Positions 52,490-63,280 of a DNA stretch of 64,000 bases are shown here, one piece after another. The number at the start of each line of letters is the position of its first letter. Position 1 is the stretch's first letter. A program made the translations under genes and the position numbers. The stretch lies in assembly GCA_900554695.1 (NCBI GenBank), contig USHV01000002.1, positions 1 to 64,000 of the forward strand, given 5' to 3'. Under the pieces are notes generated by a model. It was not told the DNA's origin. It searched no databases and worked only from the letters and a program-made list of their open reading frames with translations. This DNA comes from an uncultured Prevotella sp. (lineage in GTDB: Bacteria > Bacteroidota > Bacteroidia > Bacteroidales > Bacteroidaceae).

Positions 52490-53434
52490 ATGAAGAAAAC
52501 ATCATTTATCATCATATTGACAATCATGGCCATCGCCGCCAGGGCTCAAGACAGCCGCACGGGATATAACTTCCTGAAGCTGCCGGTAAGCGCTCATGCC
52601 GCTGCCCTGGGAGGCGACAACATCAGCATTATCGAAGACGATGAGTCAATGATATTCAATAACCCTGCACTGCTGTCGTCTGTGAGTGACAAAACGATAA
52701 ACCTCAACTACATGAACTATATGTCCGGCGCCAACACCGCGAGTGCGGCATTCAACAGAATCATAAAGGAACGCGCGTCGGTGGCCGCATCGGCACAGTT
52801 CATCGACTACGGAAAAATGAAAGAAATGGACGAGAACAATGTGCAGACAGGCGAGTTCTCGGCTAAAGACATTTCCATAGCAGGCTATTTCTCGTACATG
52901 CTGACCGAGCGCATCGCCGGAGGTATAACCGCGAAATTCGTGACTTCATACATCGGCGACTACAATTCGATAGCCATGGGCATTGACCTCGGACTGAACT
53001 ACTACGACCCGGAGAAGGAATGGTCGGTATCACTCGTGGCGAAAAACCTCGGCGGCCAGATGAAGGCCTACGACGACCAGTACGACCGAATGCCTATAGA
53101 CGTACAGCTTGGAGCGAGCAAGCGTTTCGCGCACATGCCGTTCCGCATATCAGCAACACTTGTCGACCTGAACCATCTGGATTATAAATTCATAAACCAT
53201 CTGGTGGCAGGAGCCGACATCATAATATCTCCTACAATATGGGTGGGCATAGGATATAACTTCAGACGTGCCAACGAAATGAAGATAACCGAGACCGACG
53301 GCTCGAGCAGCCACGGAGCCGGACTTTCGTTCGGAGCGGGAATAAACCTCGAACGCTTCAAACTGAATCTGGCTTACGGCAAATACCACGTTTCAAGTTC
53401 ATCCATACTGATAAACCTGGCATATTCTTTATAA
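52490..53434 (+). CDS. porQ: PorQ, type IX secretion outer-membrane protein
   Basis: 314 residues with a signal peptide ([20 protein letters not shown]). The start of the mature protein ([38 protein letters not shown]) is the typical beginning of the FadL-like PorQ/PorV barrels, and the chain ends in alternating strands with [12 protein letters not shown]. PorQ helps the type IX system with the anchoring of cargo proteins at the outer membrane. The cmk gene follows 11 bases after and ispH is next; the same order is known for porQ in other Bacteroidetes. PorV is the closest alternative but is longer. Confidence 0.88.
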   Translation: MKKTSFIIILTIMAIAARAQDSRTGYNFLKLPVSAHAAALGGDNISIIEDDESMIFNNPALLSSVSDKTINLNYMNYMSGANTASAAFNRIIKERASVAASAQFIDYGKMKEMDENNVQTGEFSAKDISIAGYFSYMLTERIAGGITAKFVTSYIGDYNSIAMGIDLGLNYYDPEKEWSVSLVAKNLGGQMKAYDDQYDRMPIDVQLGASKRFAHMPFRISATLVDLNHLDYKFINHLVAGADIIISPTIWVGIGYNFRRANEMKITETDGSSSHGAGLSFGAGINLERFKLNLAYGKYHVSSSSILINLAYSL

Positions 53435-53445
53435 ATCACATAACA

Positions 53446-54138
53446 ATGAGAAAGATTACGATAGCCATCGACGGTTATTCCTCATGCGGAAAGAGTACGA
53501 TGGCAAAAGACCTTGCACGCGAAATAGGATACATATATGTAGATACCGGAGCAATGTACCGATCGGTGACGCTCTTCGCCATGCGCAACAACCTGTTCAA
53601 TGAGGACGGAAGCATAAAGACCGACGAGCTGAAGAGCAGAATGAACGAGATAAACATATCGTTCAAACTGAACAGCGAGACAGGACGACCGGACACTTAT
53701 CTCAACGGCGAACTGGTGGAGAAAGAGATACGCTCGATGGATGTGTCGGCAAGGGTAAGCAAGATTGCCGCCCTGCCCTTCGTCAGAGAGGCTCTCGTGG
53801 CACAGCAGCAGGCAATGGGTAAGGAAAAAGGAATAATAATGGACGGCCGCGACATAGGTACCGTGGTTTTCCCTGACGCCGAACTCAAGATTTTCGTGAC
53901 AGCATCGGCTGAGGTGAGGGCGCAGCGCCGCTACGACGAACTGAAGGCAAAGGGCATGCCGGCCGACTTCGACGACATTCTGAAAAACGTGAAGGAGCGC
54001 GACTACATCGACTCTCACCGTGAAACGTCACCCCTGCGCAAGGCTGACGACGCGCTGGAGCTGGACAACAGTAATATGACGATAGAGGAACAGAAGGCGT
54101 GGCTCATGGCTCGCTACCAGGAGAAAGCCGGGGAATAA
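53446..54138 (+). CDS. cmk: (d)CMP kinase
   Basis: Phosphorylates CMP and dCMP with ATP. 230 residues: P-loop [18 protein letters not shown] at residues 7-24, [14 protein letters not shown], the family's [24 protein letters not shown] and [24 protein letters not shown]. Co-transcribed with porQ. Confidence 0.96.
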   Translation: MRKITIAIDGYSSCGKSTMAKDLAREIGYIYVDTGAMYRSVTLFAMRNNLFNEDGSIKTDELKSRMNEINISFKLNSETGRPDTYLNGELVEKEIRSMDVSARVSKIAALPFVREALVAQQQAMGKEKGIIMDGRDIGTVVFPDAELKIFVTASAEVRAQRRYDELKAKGMPADFDDILKNVKERDYIDSHRETSPLRKADDALELDNSNMTIEEQKAWLMARYQEKAGE

Positions 54139-54171
54139 GTAGCCGGGACTTCCCACTATTAATACAATACG

Positions 54172-54212
54172 TTAAAGCCGCAGCCACTACAATGAGTGGT
54201 CTGCGGCTTTAA
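54172..54212. terminator. Hairpin between cmk and ispH, inside the ispH end
   Basis: TTAAAGCCGCAGCCACT pairs with AGTGGTCTGCGGCTTTAA with one bulge around a six-base loop. It overlaps the last eight codons of ispH, so the convergent genes share one stem. T runs are short on both sides. Confidence 0.7.
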
Positions 54213-55065
54213 TGCTTTCTAAGATACTGTCCCGACACTGCTCCATTAGCCATTTAGGCGTGCTCGTCGCTCCGCAGATACCCACGGTAGTAACGCCTTC
54301 TATCCATGAGCTTTCTATCTCGTCGGGACCTTCTATGAGATAACTGTTGGGATTGACGCTCTTGCATTTGCTATACAACACCTTGCCGTTGCTGCTCTTC
54401 CGTCCACAGACAAAGAGGATGATGTCGTGACGGGCGGCGAAGGCTGCGATGTTAGGCATGCGGTTTGCCACCTGACGGCATATCGTATCGAAGCTCTTGA
54501 AGGTGGCGTCCGGCGATATGTGACTTTGTATATAATCGATGATACGGCGGAATTCGTCTAGGCTCTTCGTGGTCTGCGAATACAGATATATGTCACGACT
54601 GAAATCGAGAAGCCTCACGTCTTCAAGCTTTTCTATCACGATAGCCTTGCTGTGTGTCTGCCCCACAAGTCCGAGAACCTCGGCATGGCCGTTCTTTCCG
54701 AATATAACAATCTGTGCCTCAGGATTGGCATCATACTGCTTTTTTATGCGTCGCTGCAACTGCAACACCACAGGACATGTGGCATCTATTATCTCTATGT
54801 TGTTGCGTCGTGCCGTCTCGTAGGTCTCGGGAGGCTCGCCATGGGCTCTGAGCAACACTTTAACATCGTGCAACTGTTTCAGTTGGTCATGATTGATGGT
54901 TATCAGTCCACGTGTATGGAGCCGTTCCACCTCCATTCCGTTGTGCACAATGTCACCCAGACAATAAAGCGTGGTGCCCTTGGCCAGTTCCTCCTCCGCC
55001 TTCTTTATGGCGGTGGTGACACCGAAACAAAAACCGCTTGAGCTGTCTATTTCAATATGAATCAT
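54187..55065 (-). CDS. ispH: 4-hydroxy-3-methylbut-2-enyl diphosphate reductase
   Basis: Last step of the MEP pathway; gives IPP and DMAPP using a [4Fe-4S] cluster. 292 residues. The three cluster cysteines are visible: SGFCFGVTTAI near residue 13, IDATCPVVLQLQ near 96 and VGICGATSTPKWL near 267. It follows DUF1573 with a 12-base gap. Its product is a substrate of the prenyl synthase at 49535. Confidence 0.97.
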   Translation of the reverse strand: MIHIEIDSSSGFCFGVTTAIKKAEEELAKGTTLYCLGDIVHNGMEVERLHTRGLITINHDQLKQLHDVKVLLRAHGEPPETYETARRNNIEIIDATCPVVLQLQRRIKKQYDANPEAQIVIFGKNGHAEVLGLVGQTHSKAIVIEKLEDVRLLDFSRDIYLYSQTTKSLDEFRRIIDYIQSHISPDATFKSFDTICRQVANRMPNIAAFAARHDIILFVCGRKSSNGKVLYSKCKSVNPNSYLIEGPDEIESSWIEGVTTVGICGATSTPKWLMEQCRDSILESIKAADHSL

Positions 55066-55077
55066 TTGCCGTTGCCT

Positions 55078-56148
55078 TTAATTTCCGCTTACTACGACGT
55101 TTATCTCAACCTTAGGATTCTTAGGATCGTTGGTTATCATCAACACCCTTGGCGCGCTATGCGATGTTTTCATACGCTCAACATTGGCCGTAACCTTGAG
55201 CTTTGCCTCCTCACCCGGATCGAGCACAGACTTATTGAGCGACAGGCTCAAGGCCGACGAGAACATCTGAAGGTTGCTTATCCTAAGCTCAGACTTTCCA
55301 GTGTTCTTTATCATTATAGTGCCCTTGAGTTTCTTCTTGCCGTCGGCCGCGCCAAGGTTAAGTTCTTTCTCCGACACCTCAATCGTAGGAGCCATAGCCA
55401 GTTCGGCATCTGTCATATCCTGGAACGTAGGCAACAACACGGCAGAAACATTTATCTCCTTGTCTGCATCTACCTTTTCGCCGGGCTTACTGCCAAGGAA
55501 CACCTTTGTCTCGGTAAGTCCGAGGTTGTCGAGTTTTTTCGAATCGAGCGTTATTGTCACAACACCTGCGCGACCGCTCTTTATCTTCGACGGCGAGACA
55601 TCGGCCTCCAGATAATCCGGGAGATGCATAACCACCGGCTCGACTGTTTCTCCACCGGTGTTGCGGATGTGAATCTTCAACTGCGGACTTTCGCCACTGT
55701 TCACGTCATTAAACTCAAGTGTGTTTTTATCTGCGAGCAAAGCTCCTATCTGATAAGGATAATCGCCAGAATAATCCTTCACTTCTCTCACTACAACACC
55801 CTTCATTCTGAGCATCAGCGGAGTGTCACTTCCTTCGGTACATACATCTGCAAACTTATCGAAATGACCCATCTGTCTCGAGTCAAACGTCACCCTAACC
55901 AAGAATTTCTCACCGGACTGTATTGCCTGCTGTGGATAATCAGCAACCATACATCCGCAACTTGTCTGCACCTCGCTTATGCGTAAACTCTTCTTACCGT
56001 TGTTTATCAACTCAAATTCAGCCGTCACCGGCACGTTGTACTCCACTTGTCCACAGTCCACCACATCATTGGCAGCCACTATGTCCTGCGCCCGCAGTTC
56101 AGCAGAAAGTGCGGCAAGCACAGACAATACGATTATATTTTTATTCAT
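55078..56148 (-). CDS. DUF1573 repeat protein
   Basis: 356 residues from the ATG at 56148, with a signal peptide (MNKNIIVLSVLAALSAELRAQ). Three Ig-like DUF1573/ASPM-type units: about 25-115 with the typical GQVEYNVPVTAEFELINNGKKSLRISEVQTSCGCMVADY, about 135-230, and about 255-355. The CGC motif of the first unit is kept. Secreted, function unknown. It lies between the alpha-2-macroglobulin-like gene and ispH on the same strand, 62 bases from the first. Confidence 0.9.
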   Translation of the reverse strand: MNKNIIVLSVLAALSAELRAQDIVAANDVVDCGQVEYNVPVTAEFELINNGKKSLRISEVQTSCGCMVADYPQQAIQSGEKFLVRVTFDSRQMGHFDKFADVCTEGSDTPLMLRMKGVVVREVKDYSGDYPYQIGALLADKNTLEFNDVNSGESPQLKIHIRNTGGETVEPVVMHLPDYLEADVSPSKIKSGRAGVVTITLDSKKLDNLGLTETKVFLGSKPGEKVDADKEINVSAVLLPTFQDMTDAELAMAPTIEVSEKELNLGAADGKKKLKGTIMIKNTGKSELRISNLQMFSSALSLSLNKSVLDPGEEAKLKVTANVERMKTSHSAPRVLMITNDPKNPKVEINVVVSGN

Positions 56149-56210
56149 CAATTATATTTTTGCTTATTATATATTATCTTTTCGTTTATTATGTTGGGGG
56201 TTGTACTTAT

Positions 56211-59200
56211 TCATTGTTTATCTTCCGACACGCTTATAGTCATAGCGGCAGCCCGTGCCGAATACTCAGGACTGTATGCGCACTGCACAGTACATGTGCC
56301 CGTGCTGTAGGTTCCGGCACGATCGACATAATACTCTGCCTCTACGATATGGCTGCCCTTGGACATTCTGTCGAAGTAATAACCGGTGCGGTTATCGCCC
56401 TGCGCACAATAGCATACGCCTCGATAACCACTCAACTGCATCACCGGCTCCATGCAGGCAGCCCTCTTATCGACTATCTGAACGAAATCATAGTCGCGCG
56501 ATGCGGTAACGGTGATTCTAACCTTTATCTTATCTCCTACGGCAAGCTGCGCACCATCGGCAAGCACCTTACCGTCTTTCATAATCTCACGCTTAACAGT
56601 CATGCCCTCAGAAGCACCGGCTATGTCGGTCACATCCTGCATGAACTGTGCATAGACAGCGCCCCACGACATTCCGTCAGAAGTCTTTTCAACAGTAAAG
56701 GTCTTCATGTTGTCACCGGTACGCGATGTCTTCACATAACCGAGTCCGGCTGTAGCCTTCGGCAGTTCGAGCTTCGAGCCGTTGACTTTGAGTACAGGCT
56801 GATGCGTCACTGTTGTGAACATATCATCCTTGTTGCCGTTCATGAAAGCATATACTGCATCAACACTGTTCAAAGGAGTATCCCATCCCTGCGTACGTTT
56901 AGACTGCAACAGCCAGCGCTGCATTTCTTTTATCGTGGTGACATCCTCTGGAGTGATGGTCTGCAAAGCCTCGATGACAGCCGTCTGAGTAGGAATGCGG
57001 TAGTCATACCACGAATAATATGCCTTCGGTGTGTCGAAATAGCGTCCCATCTCCTCGTTAAATACGGAGTACTCCTTAACACTGCGCAACAGCTCGGCGG
57101 CCTTATCACAATGTCCACTGCCTGACATTATCACAGCGACATTAGCTTTTCCGGCTATGGTCAGTCCGGTATTCTGCTTTGACAACAAGTTCACCAGATA
57201 ATCGTATTCAGCCTTTCTCTGCGAAGTAAGTTTTTGTCCGCTGAGCGTACATATATAAAGATATGTGACAGCAAGCTCGCTCGGACGCAGGTTTTTCTCG
57301 CCCTTGCTCTCCGCTTTCTTCAGATTCTCGACCTCAACAGCCATCTTTTTGCCTAGATAATCGATTGCAGAAATCAACATTCCCGTCGTTTCCTTGTCGA
57401 CACCGGTCATGGCATTGAGTCTAACAAGCATCTCCGCAACAGTAGATGTCATATAAACATTGCCGCCCATACCAGGCCACCATGAGAACGAACCGTCACC
57501 GTTCTGTAGTTTTTTAAGCTTTGTCAGAACGTCATTAAGCCTGTATTCCATCGCAGACTCGTCGAAGAAGCCCGTGAGCAGGCGTTTCTGGTCAGCTTCT
57601 TTCTCAGCATCCATGAGCCAAGGAGTCTCACTGAGCACAACAGACTTGAGCTCCTCATTCTTCTGAAGACTGCTCATGAGCGATGTCTCGTCGCCGCTCT
57701 CCTGACGCCACAACTCAAGAACACGCTTAAAGTCGGGCACGCTCTCCACGATATTACGTCCAAGACTGCCGGCATAATATGCAGCGGCAAGACTCAGAGC
57801 ATTGTTTTCGTTGGTCTCGGCAATGGTCGGCAGCGTCTGCAGGATGAGCCAAGCAGGATTATCGGTATATTCAACTGTCAGTTTGTTGTCCTTATCATTC
57901 ACCGCAAACATCTGCTTAAGGTCGATCGTATGTTCGCCTGCACCGTCCCAAGTGAATGCCTTTGTGTTTATGACAAGCTCGCGATCGGGCATCACAGCCA
58001 GATAATGCTGCTCGCCATCGCTATATCCACGGCCAGAAGCAACGACTCGGCAGATGAGCAATCCGTCGTTGTCTATCTTATCCATATCGAATGTGAAGCT
58101 GACAGCAGACGTCTCACCTTTCTTCACATTATATTTAACGGTCTGATGATAGACCTCCTTTTCGTCCTCAGGATTGAGCAGAGAAAGACGCGCAGTACCC
58201 GTGACGTCCTTCTCAGACGTGTTGAACAGACGTGCCGAGATGCTCACCTTGTCGCCCTTACGTACAAAACGCGGAACATTAGGCTGCACCATCACCGTCT
58301 TCTGCGCCACCGCCTCGCCTTCGAGCATGCCGCTGTTCATGTCCTTGTCGTGCGCAATGCCCATGAACTTCCATGTGGTTATGCTTTCCGGAAGGGTGAA
58401 CTTTATACTGATATTTCCTTTTTCGTCGGTTGTGAGACCGGGATAGAAGAACGCCGTCTCGTTGAAGTTCTCACGTATCTGGGGCGTCTGTCCGGAGTCC
58501 TCTTCCAATGTTACGGTCTCTTTTGTCCCCCTTATCATGATGTTGTCGCCCGATGCGTCCTCCACCGTTCTGGCGTAACCTACACTCATCACCTCATCAC
58601 TGCCAGACATGGGCTGCGCTATCATCTCCTTCGACCGGAGCACCTCACCTTTTGCCATCAGCACTTCATTTACTGCAACAATGCCAAGCAATGGCGTCAC
58701 ATCATAATGCCCGAAGTCCAGTCCGCGCTCGTCAAGAAGCTTGAGAGGCATCTCGCCATACACTCCTATGTTTGTGGCGTAACGCGCAGACCACGATGTG
58801 AACGGCAGACTGTAATAAATTGGCATTGAGAGTGACCACGAATGGCTGCGCAACTGGTCGAGCGACTTATCATAGAGTGTGGCCAGAAGCTGTGCGGTGG
58901 CAGGCGTTCCGTCCGGACGTGTGACACTGAGTGTCCATTCCTCTTTCTGTCCCGGAGTGAGTCTGTCGCGGAAAGTGGTCCACTTCATCAACAAACGTGT
59001 ATCCTTCTTAGGATGACGCAAAGATACACTATGGCGGTAAAGAATGCCACCCTTAACCCATGCATAATTAAGCAGAATGCCGTCGCCATACTCCGGTTTG
59101 TAGGTAAACTGACGTGTATGAAGTTCATCACGCAACGTCATTGTGCCGTTCTCGAGTACACGATCGCCTGAAAATACCGTGTAGAACACGTGAAGCAGAC

Positions 59201-61745
59201 TGTCGGAAGCACCGAGCTGCACATACACAGGACGTCCGTCAGCATTGAACTCATCGGCAGAAGCATAGAACCAGTCGTGTGTCTCTACCACTGCTTTCTT
59301 GTCCTGCATAGTGAATACAACGAACTCACGGTCGATAGTGTCGTTGCCGCAATAAGCTATAAGACGATGTTTCATCGACTTGAGCTGTGCGGATGATATT
59401 TCGGCAGGCACATTTGCCTTGCATGTATATTTCTGATTGTCGATATAGAACGTAACATCACCGTCGATATTCTCGCCGGCATTGTTACGGTATAAGAATG
59501 TAATGGTCTTCAGACTGTCACGCTCCACTCTCTCAGGCAGGTTGCAATCAAACGATGTAGGACGATCGCTCAGTGGAATACTTGTCTCACCCTGGTGGGT
59601 CTCACCGGCCACATCGGTGACACTTGCGCTGACATCGAAACTATAGTAACGGTTTGGACGCTCGTCCATTGTCTCGGGAAGCGAAACCGGAACCTTTATG
59701 CTGAATGTGCCGTCGCTGCCTGTGGCGATGGTGTCTGACGCAATCTGTACCTCCTGCTCATTTGTTCCGTAATAGCGCCAGAGCATGGACGGACGGCGCG
59801 TTACCGTATAGACAACCCGCGCTCCCTGCACAGGTACTCCGGCATAGGTCTTTGCCGAACCTTTCACTATGACCGTGTCGCCAGAACGGTAATTGGCTGT
59901 GAGCTTGTCAAACTGAACATCGAACGTCGGACGTTTGTACTCTTCGACGGAGAACGAGGTATATCCGTTGTTGCCGAAATCACATCTTACGGAGAAGGTT
60001 CCCGGCAGACAAGACGAAGGAAGCACAAAATCGGCAGACGCCATACCGAAACCGTCGGTCACGACTTTCTGTTTTCCAATCTCCTTATAGTTGGCATCGC
60101 GCAGCGTGAGTGTCATTGCCTTGCCCGAAAGAGCCACCGACCGTTTGGTCTCACCGTTATAATTGTATGCCAAGGCAGCCAGATGCACGGTCTGACCCGG
60201 GCGGTATATACGGCGGTCGGTGTAAAGATTGACATAATCAACCGAACGACTACTCTCATTATAAAAGAATCTTCCGCTTAACTGATCCACCGGAGAAGCC
60301 TTGTCATCATCGGTATAAATGTAATACGACTGTATGAAATCAAGTTTACGGTTGTACAAAGTCTCTCCATCGGCGTTGCATGTCAGCGTCTCAACGTCTT
60401 TATTATTTTCATTACGAAGGGCAACAGACGTGATGCGTATCTTCGCTCCCGGCACGGGTTCACCCGTAGTTGCATTCACAGCAACAAGACGTATGTTGTT
60501 GCCGGGCATATTCTCTGTCACAAGCATGAGGTTGCTCACACGCAGCAGGGCACGCTCCACCGGAACGCTGATATTATCGGTTGTGAACTCCACAAGATAC
60601 ACACCATTCTTCAGACCGTCTATCTGCATGCTGTCGTTCACAATCTTGTATGGCGGCAGACCTATGTAGCGACGTGTCTGAGTGAACGGTTCATCGGGAG
60701 CCAACAGTTTCTTCAGTTTTGCATAATCGTCCGCATCGGCAGGGTTGAGATCAGTGTCACCATTTACATTGACGCGGCGCACGGTCATCGTCAGCTCACC
60801 AATGTTGCACAGTGAAGCAACAATCACCTTGCGAGGCACGCCGGGCAAAGCCACTTGGTCGCCTATCGAGACATTGAAATAAGGCATGGTCAGTCTCTTC
60901 ACCGCATTACGCAGGACATTCATTCTGGGCCATGCGCCCCACTTCACCAGCGCATAGTCGATGTAGTTCATCTTGTCTTCCGGCGTGGCGTCCTCCGACG
61001 CTTCCATGAATTTGTAGCGCTCTATCGCCAGCTCACCGGCAACAGTCAGGTCGCCATACTTTTCGATGAGTGAGTCTATGGACTGCAGATACTTCGATTT
61101 CTGCATTCTCAGCGTGTTGCCCGTGCGGTTCTGCTGTATCATCTTCAGCGCACAGAAACATGCGGCGGCACGGTTGCCTACTTTCTCATAATAGTCGTGC
61201 AGAATGTCATAGCGGCCGGCCTCCATTCCGAGCACGTGCAACATATCGTCGCCGAATATGCGACTATCCACGCCGTCTTCAACAAACGGACTGTATCCGG
61301 TGGCGAAAGCGCGTGCCAGCTCGTCGGGATGTGTCAGCGAAAGACTGTAGAACGCCTCGCTGCGTGCAGCCGCATCGTCACATAGTGTAGGCCGTTTCTT
61401 ATAGACGGTACCTATCACCGAATTGTAAACGGCAGCCAAAACCACGTCCTTCGATTCCGCCTTCTTTGCATCAGCCTCGAGTCTGCGCACGGCAGGAGCG
61501 AGCGAATCGGGCGATATGCTGCTCCATGCGCCCATCTTGCTCACCTGCGCTTTGAGCAGATGACCATAGGCGCGGTCGGCCTCAGCCTTTGCTATTATCT
61601 TGTCGAGAATCTCTATCTGTGTTTTCGGCAAATCCTTCTCTCTTGCCGCAGCCTCCTTTTTCCACAACGTGGTGTAACTGTCGGCATACATCATTGTAGG
61701 CACCATGGCTATAACGAATATGATAAAAAGTAATCTTTGTCTCAT
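56211..61745 (-). CDS. Large alpha-2-macroglobulin family protein without thioester
   Basis: 1,844 residues with a signal peptide (MRQRLLFIIFVIAMVPTMMYA). The first 280 residues are helical. MG-like units follow, with the MG2 part near 505-600 (LYTDRRIYRPGQTVHLAALAYNYNG) and a YKRPTFDVQF unit near 615. The A2M domain lies near 1095-1200 (NETAFFYPGLTTDEKGNISIKFTLPESITTWKFMGIAHDKD). An all-helical TED-like domain lies near 1320-1600 (LQNGDGSFSWWPGMGGNVYMTSTVAEMLVRLNAM), and a receptor-like C-terminal domain follows. No CxEQ thioester is seen where the TED should carry it, so covalent trapping is unlikely. Such proteins are thought to guard the envelope against proteases. Confidence 0.9.
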   Translation of the reverse strand: MRQRLLFIIFVIAMVPTMMYADSYTTLWKKEAAAREKDLPKTQIEILDKIIAKAEADRAYGHLLKAQVSKMGAWSSISPDSLAPAVRRLEADAKKAESKDVVLAAVYNSVIGTVYKKRPTLCDDAAARSEAFYSLSLTHPDELARAFATGYSPFVEDGVDSRIFGDDMLHVLGMEAGRYDILHDYYEKVGNRAAACFCALKMIQQNRTGNTLRMQKSKYLQSIDSLIEKYGDLTVAGELAIERYKFMEASEDATPEDKMNYIDYALVKWGAWPRMNVLRNAVKRLTMPYFNVSIGDQVALPGVPRKVIVASLCNIGELTMTVRRVNVNGDTDLNPADADDYAKLKKLLAPDEPFTQTRRYIGLPPYKIVNDSMQIDGLKNGVYLVEFTTDNISVPVERALLRVSNLMLVTENMPGNNIRLVAVNATTGEPVPGAKIRITSVALRNENNKDVETLTCNADGETLYNRKLDFIQSYYIYTDDDKASPVDQLSGRFFYNESSRSVDYVNLYTDRRIYRPGQTVHLAALAYNYNGETKRSVALSGKAMTLTLRDANYKEIGKQKVVTDGFGMASADFVLPSSCLPGTFSVRCDFGNNGYTSFSVEEYKRPTFDVQFDKLTANYRSGDTVIVKGSAKTYAGVPVQGARVVYTVTRRPSMLWRYYGTNEQEVQIASDTIATGSDGTFSIKVPVSLPETMDERPNRYYSFDVSASVTDVAGETHQGETSIPLSDRPTSFDCNLPERVERDSLKTITFLYRNNAGENIDGDVTFYIDNQKYTCKANVPAEISSAQLKSMKHRLIAYCGNDTIDREFVVFTMQDKKAVVETHDWFYASADEFNADGRPVYVQLGASDSLLHVFYTVFSGDRVLENGTMTLRDELHTRQFTYKPEYGDGILLNYAWVKGGILYRHSVSLRHPKKDTRLLMKWTTFRDRLTPGQKEEWTLSVTRPDGTPATAQLLATLYDKSLDQLRSHSWSLSMPIYYSLPFTSWSARYATNIGVYGEMPLKLLDERGLDFGHYDVTPLLGIVAVNEVLMAKGEVLRSKEMIAQPMSGSDEVMSVGYARTVEDASGDNIMIRGTKETVTLEEDSGQTPQIRENFNETAFFYPGLTTDEKGNISIKFTLPESITTWKFMGIAHDKDMNSGMLEGEAVAQKTVMVQPNVPRFVRKGDKVSISARLFNTSEKDVTGTARLSLLNPEDEKEVYHQTVKYNVKKGETSAVSFTFDMDKIDNDGLLICRVVASGRGYSDGEQHYLAVMPDRELVINTKAFTWDGAGEHTIDLKQMFAVNDKDNKLTVEYTDNPAWLILQTLPTIAETNENNALSLAAAYYAGSLGRNIVESVPDFKRVLELWRQESGDETSLMSSLQKNEELKSVVLSETPWLMDAEKEADQKRLLTGFFDESAMEYRLNDVLTKLKKLQNGDGSFSWWPGMGGNVYMTSTVAEMLVRLNAMTGVDKETTGMLISAIDYLGKKMAVEVENLKKAESKGEKNLRPSELAVTYLYICTLSGQKLTSQRKAEYDYLVNLLSKQNTGLTIAGKANVAVIMSGSGHCDKAAELLRSVKEYSVFNEEMGRYFDTPKAYYSWYDYRIPTQTAVIEALQTITPEDVTTIKEMQRWLLQSKRTQGWDTPLNSVDAVYAFMNGNKDDMFTTVTHQPVLKVNGSKLELPKATAGLGYVKTSRTGDNMKTFTVEKTSDGMSWGAVYAQFMQDVTDIAGASEGMTVKREIMKDGKVLADGAQLAVGDKIKVRITVTASRDYDFVQIVDKRAACMEPVMQLSGYRGVCYCAQGDNRTGYYFDRMSKGSHIVEAEYYVDRAGTYSTGTCTVQCAYSPEYSARAAAMTISVSEDKQ

Positions 61746-61835
61746 AATCTGATTTTTTATGATATTAATTTCCGCCTTTCCTCATCTGTCATCAAAATAA
61801 ACATTTTGGCATGACCGGTGATGGATATATTATTG

Positions 61836-61866
61836 CAAATATACAAATATTACAAAAAACGACCAA
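61836..61866 (-). promoter_or_regulatory. Promoter for the macroglobulin-DUF1573-ispH operon
   Basis: On the minus strand TTG (61864-61866), a 20-base spacer and TATATTTG (61836-61843). Leader of about 84 bases. Confidence 0.65.
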
Positions 61867-62372
61867 TCAAAATGACAAACTTTTAGTTATGTTTCCGTTT
61901 TTTTATCGCCATGGCAACAAAAGGGTGACACATAGATAAAACACATGAATGATAAAAAAACGCCGGACGGCCGACACAACAGGAAACCAACAGGCTGAAA
62001 CCTCGGACTGGAATACGGTAGAAAAACCGGCGGATGTGTCCGCATGTCATACAATGACAAAAAGACATGTCATCCCAACCGCCGACCGTCATAACAGGAA
62101 CAATTGATGATAAAGCCCAATGTAAAAATTGTAAATAATCATCGGGTTTAACATCTTTTTGCACAAACTGATACAAACTCTGCATGATTTATGCATTACA
62201 TCTACAGAAAACAAAACACAGCAAGACCAGAAATCGGATGTGCGATGTTGAGAAATGAAGTACAGAATCTTCAAAATATAAAAATAAACAGGACGCGCTC
62301 TTTCATTAAAAACGCCTGTCACGTTTTTCAATGAGAAAGTAGTCGATATTAATAATTAACTTAATTAAGAAT
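61867..62372. other. Gap before the NigD-like gene, no gene recognised
   Basis: Short frames on the minus strand lack any protein features. The leader of the NigD-like gene is AT-rich close to its ATG. No clear TAnnTTTG promoter for that gene was found. Confidence 0.5.
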
Positions 62373-63128
62373 ATGAAAAGGTTGAAATTATCTCTGCTTT
62401 TATTAAGTATCTTGTCTGTTGGAATGACTTTCCAATCGTGTGATGACGACAACGACAACTACTATTATTATCCGATAAACCGTCCGAACGCAATAGTGAC
62501 AGTGAAACCGGAGGGCTACGGACAGAAGTTCTTCTTGCAGCTCGACGACTCTACCACGCTCACGCCGCTCAACATGAACCGTTCGCCATACGGAAGCAAG
62601 GAAGTAAGAGCTTTCGTAAACTTCAGTTATGCTGAACAACAGAACGACAAACGCAACTTCAATGTTTACGTTAACTGGATGGACAGCATCCTTACCAAGC
62701 AGACCGCTCCTGATCTCGGAACACAGAACGACCTGAAATATGGAGACGATCCGGTGGAGATAGGCACGAGCGACTGGGTTACAATAGCCGAGGACGGATA
62801 TCTGACACTGAGCTTCAAGACCAGATGGGGAGGCACAAGACCTCACTACGTGAACCTTGTGACAGGCTCTAACCCGGACGATCCGTATGAAGTGACATTC
62901 TATCACAATGCCGACGGCGACGTGAACGGATATTGGGGATATGGCATCGTGGCCTTCAAGCTCGACAAACTGCCCGACACCAACGGCAAGACAGTGGATC
63001 TGACGCTGAAGTGGAAATCGTTTAACGGCGACCGCAAGGTGACATTCAAATACTGCACACGCAAGTCGTCAACGGCAAGCGCAAAGGCTGTGGTGGCTCC
63101 TACGGAATATATGAAGAACCTGAAATAA
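62373..63128 (+). CDS. NigD-like lipoprotein
   Basis: 251 residues with a lipoprotein signal (MKRLKLSLLLLSILSVGMTFQSC, Cys about 23) and a following Asp/Asn/Tyr-rich tether (DDDNDNYYYYPINRP). Two beta domains of the NigD type: N-terminal at about 40-100 (FFLQLDDSTTLTPLNMNRSPYGSKEVRAFVNF) and C-terminal at about 125-240 (VTIAEDGYLTLSFKTRWGG, HYVNLVTG, LTLKWKSFNGDRKVTFKY). NigD proteins are outer-membrane lipoproteins of Bacteroidales with unknown role; some lie in bacteriocin-related operons. Single gene with terminator. Confidence 0.88.
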   Translation: MKRLKLSLLLLSILSVGMTFQSCDDDNDNYYYYPINRPNAIVTVKPEGYGQKFFLQLDDSTTLTPLNMNRSPYGSKEVRAFVNFSYAEQQNDKRNFNVYVNWMDSILTKQTAPDLGTQNDLKYGDDPVEIGTSDWVTIAEDGYLTLSFKTRWGGTRPHYVNLVTGSNPDDPYEVTFYHNADGDVNGYWGYGIVAFKLDKLPDTNGKTVDLTLKWKSFNGDRKVTFKYCTRKSSTASAKAVVAPTEYMKNLK

Positions 63129-63280
63129 ACCGGATGTGTCGCCGACGGCGTGCATCTGACGTCTCACAGCCAACCCGCTTGGTAAGTCTAACACATGCAA
63201 CCGATACGGCGGCCATACGACAAAAATAAAAAGTAAAGTAATAAGTACATTCTCATAGGCTTTAAACTTTGATTCATCTC

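Noticed and set aside
52197..52533. Short repetitive proteins on both strands
   Set aside because: They are translations of the 66-bp tandem repeat and overlap the porQ promoter.
55923..57125. 400-codon frame on the plus strand
   Set aside because: Antisense to the macroglobulin-like and DUF1573 genes; composition typical of a mirror frame, no motif.
61883..62331. Two short minus-strand genes before the NigD-like gene
   Set aside because: No start signals, no conserved pattern; Cys/His-rich odd composition typical of non-coding frames.
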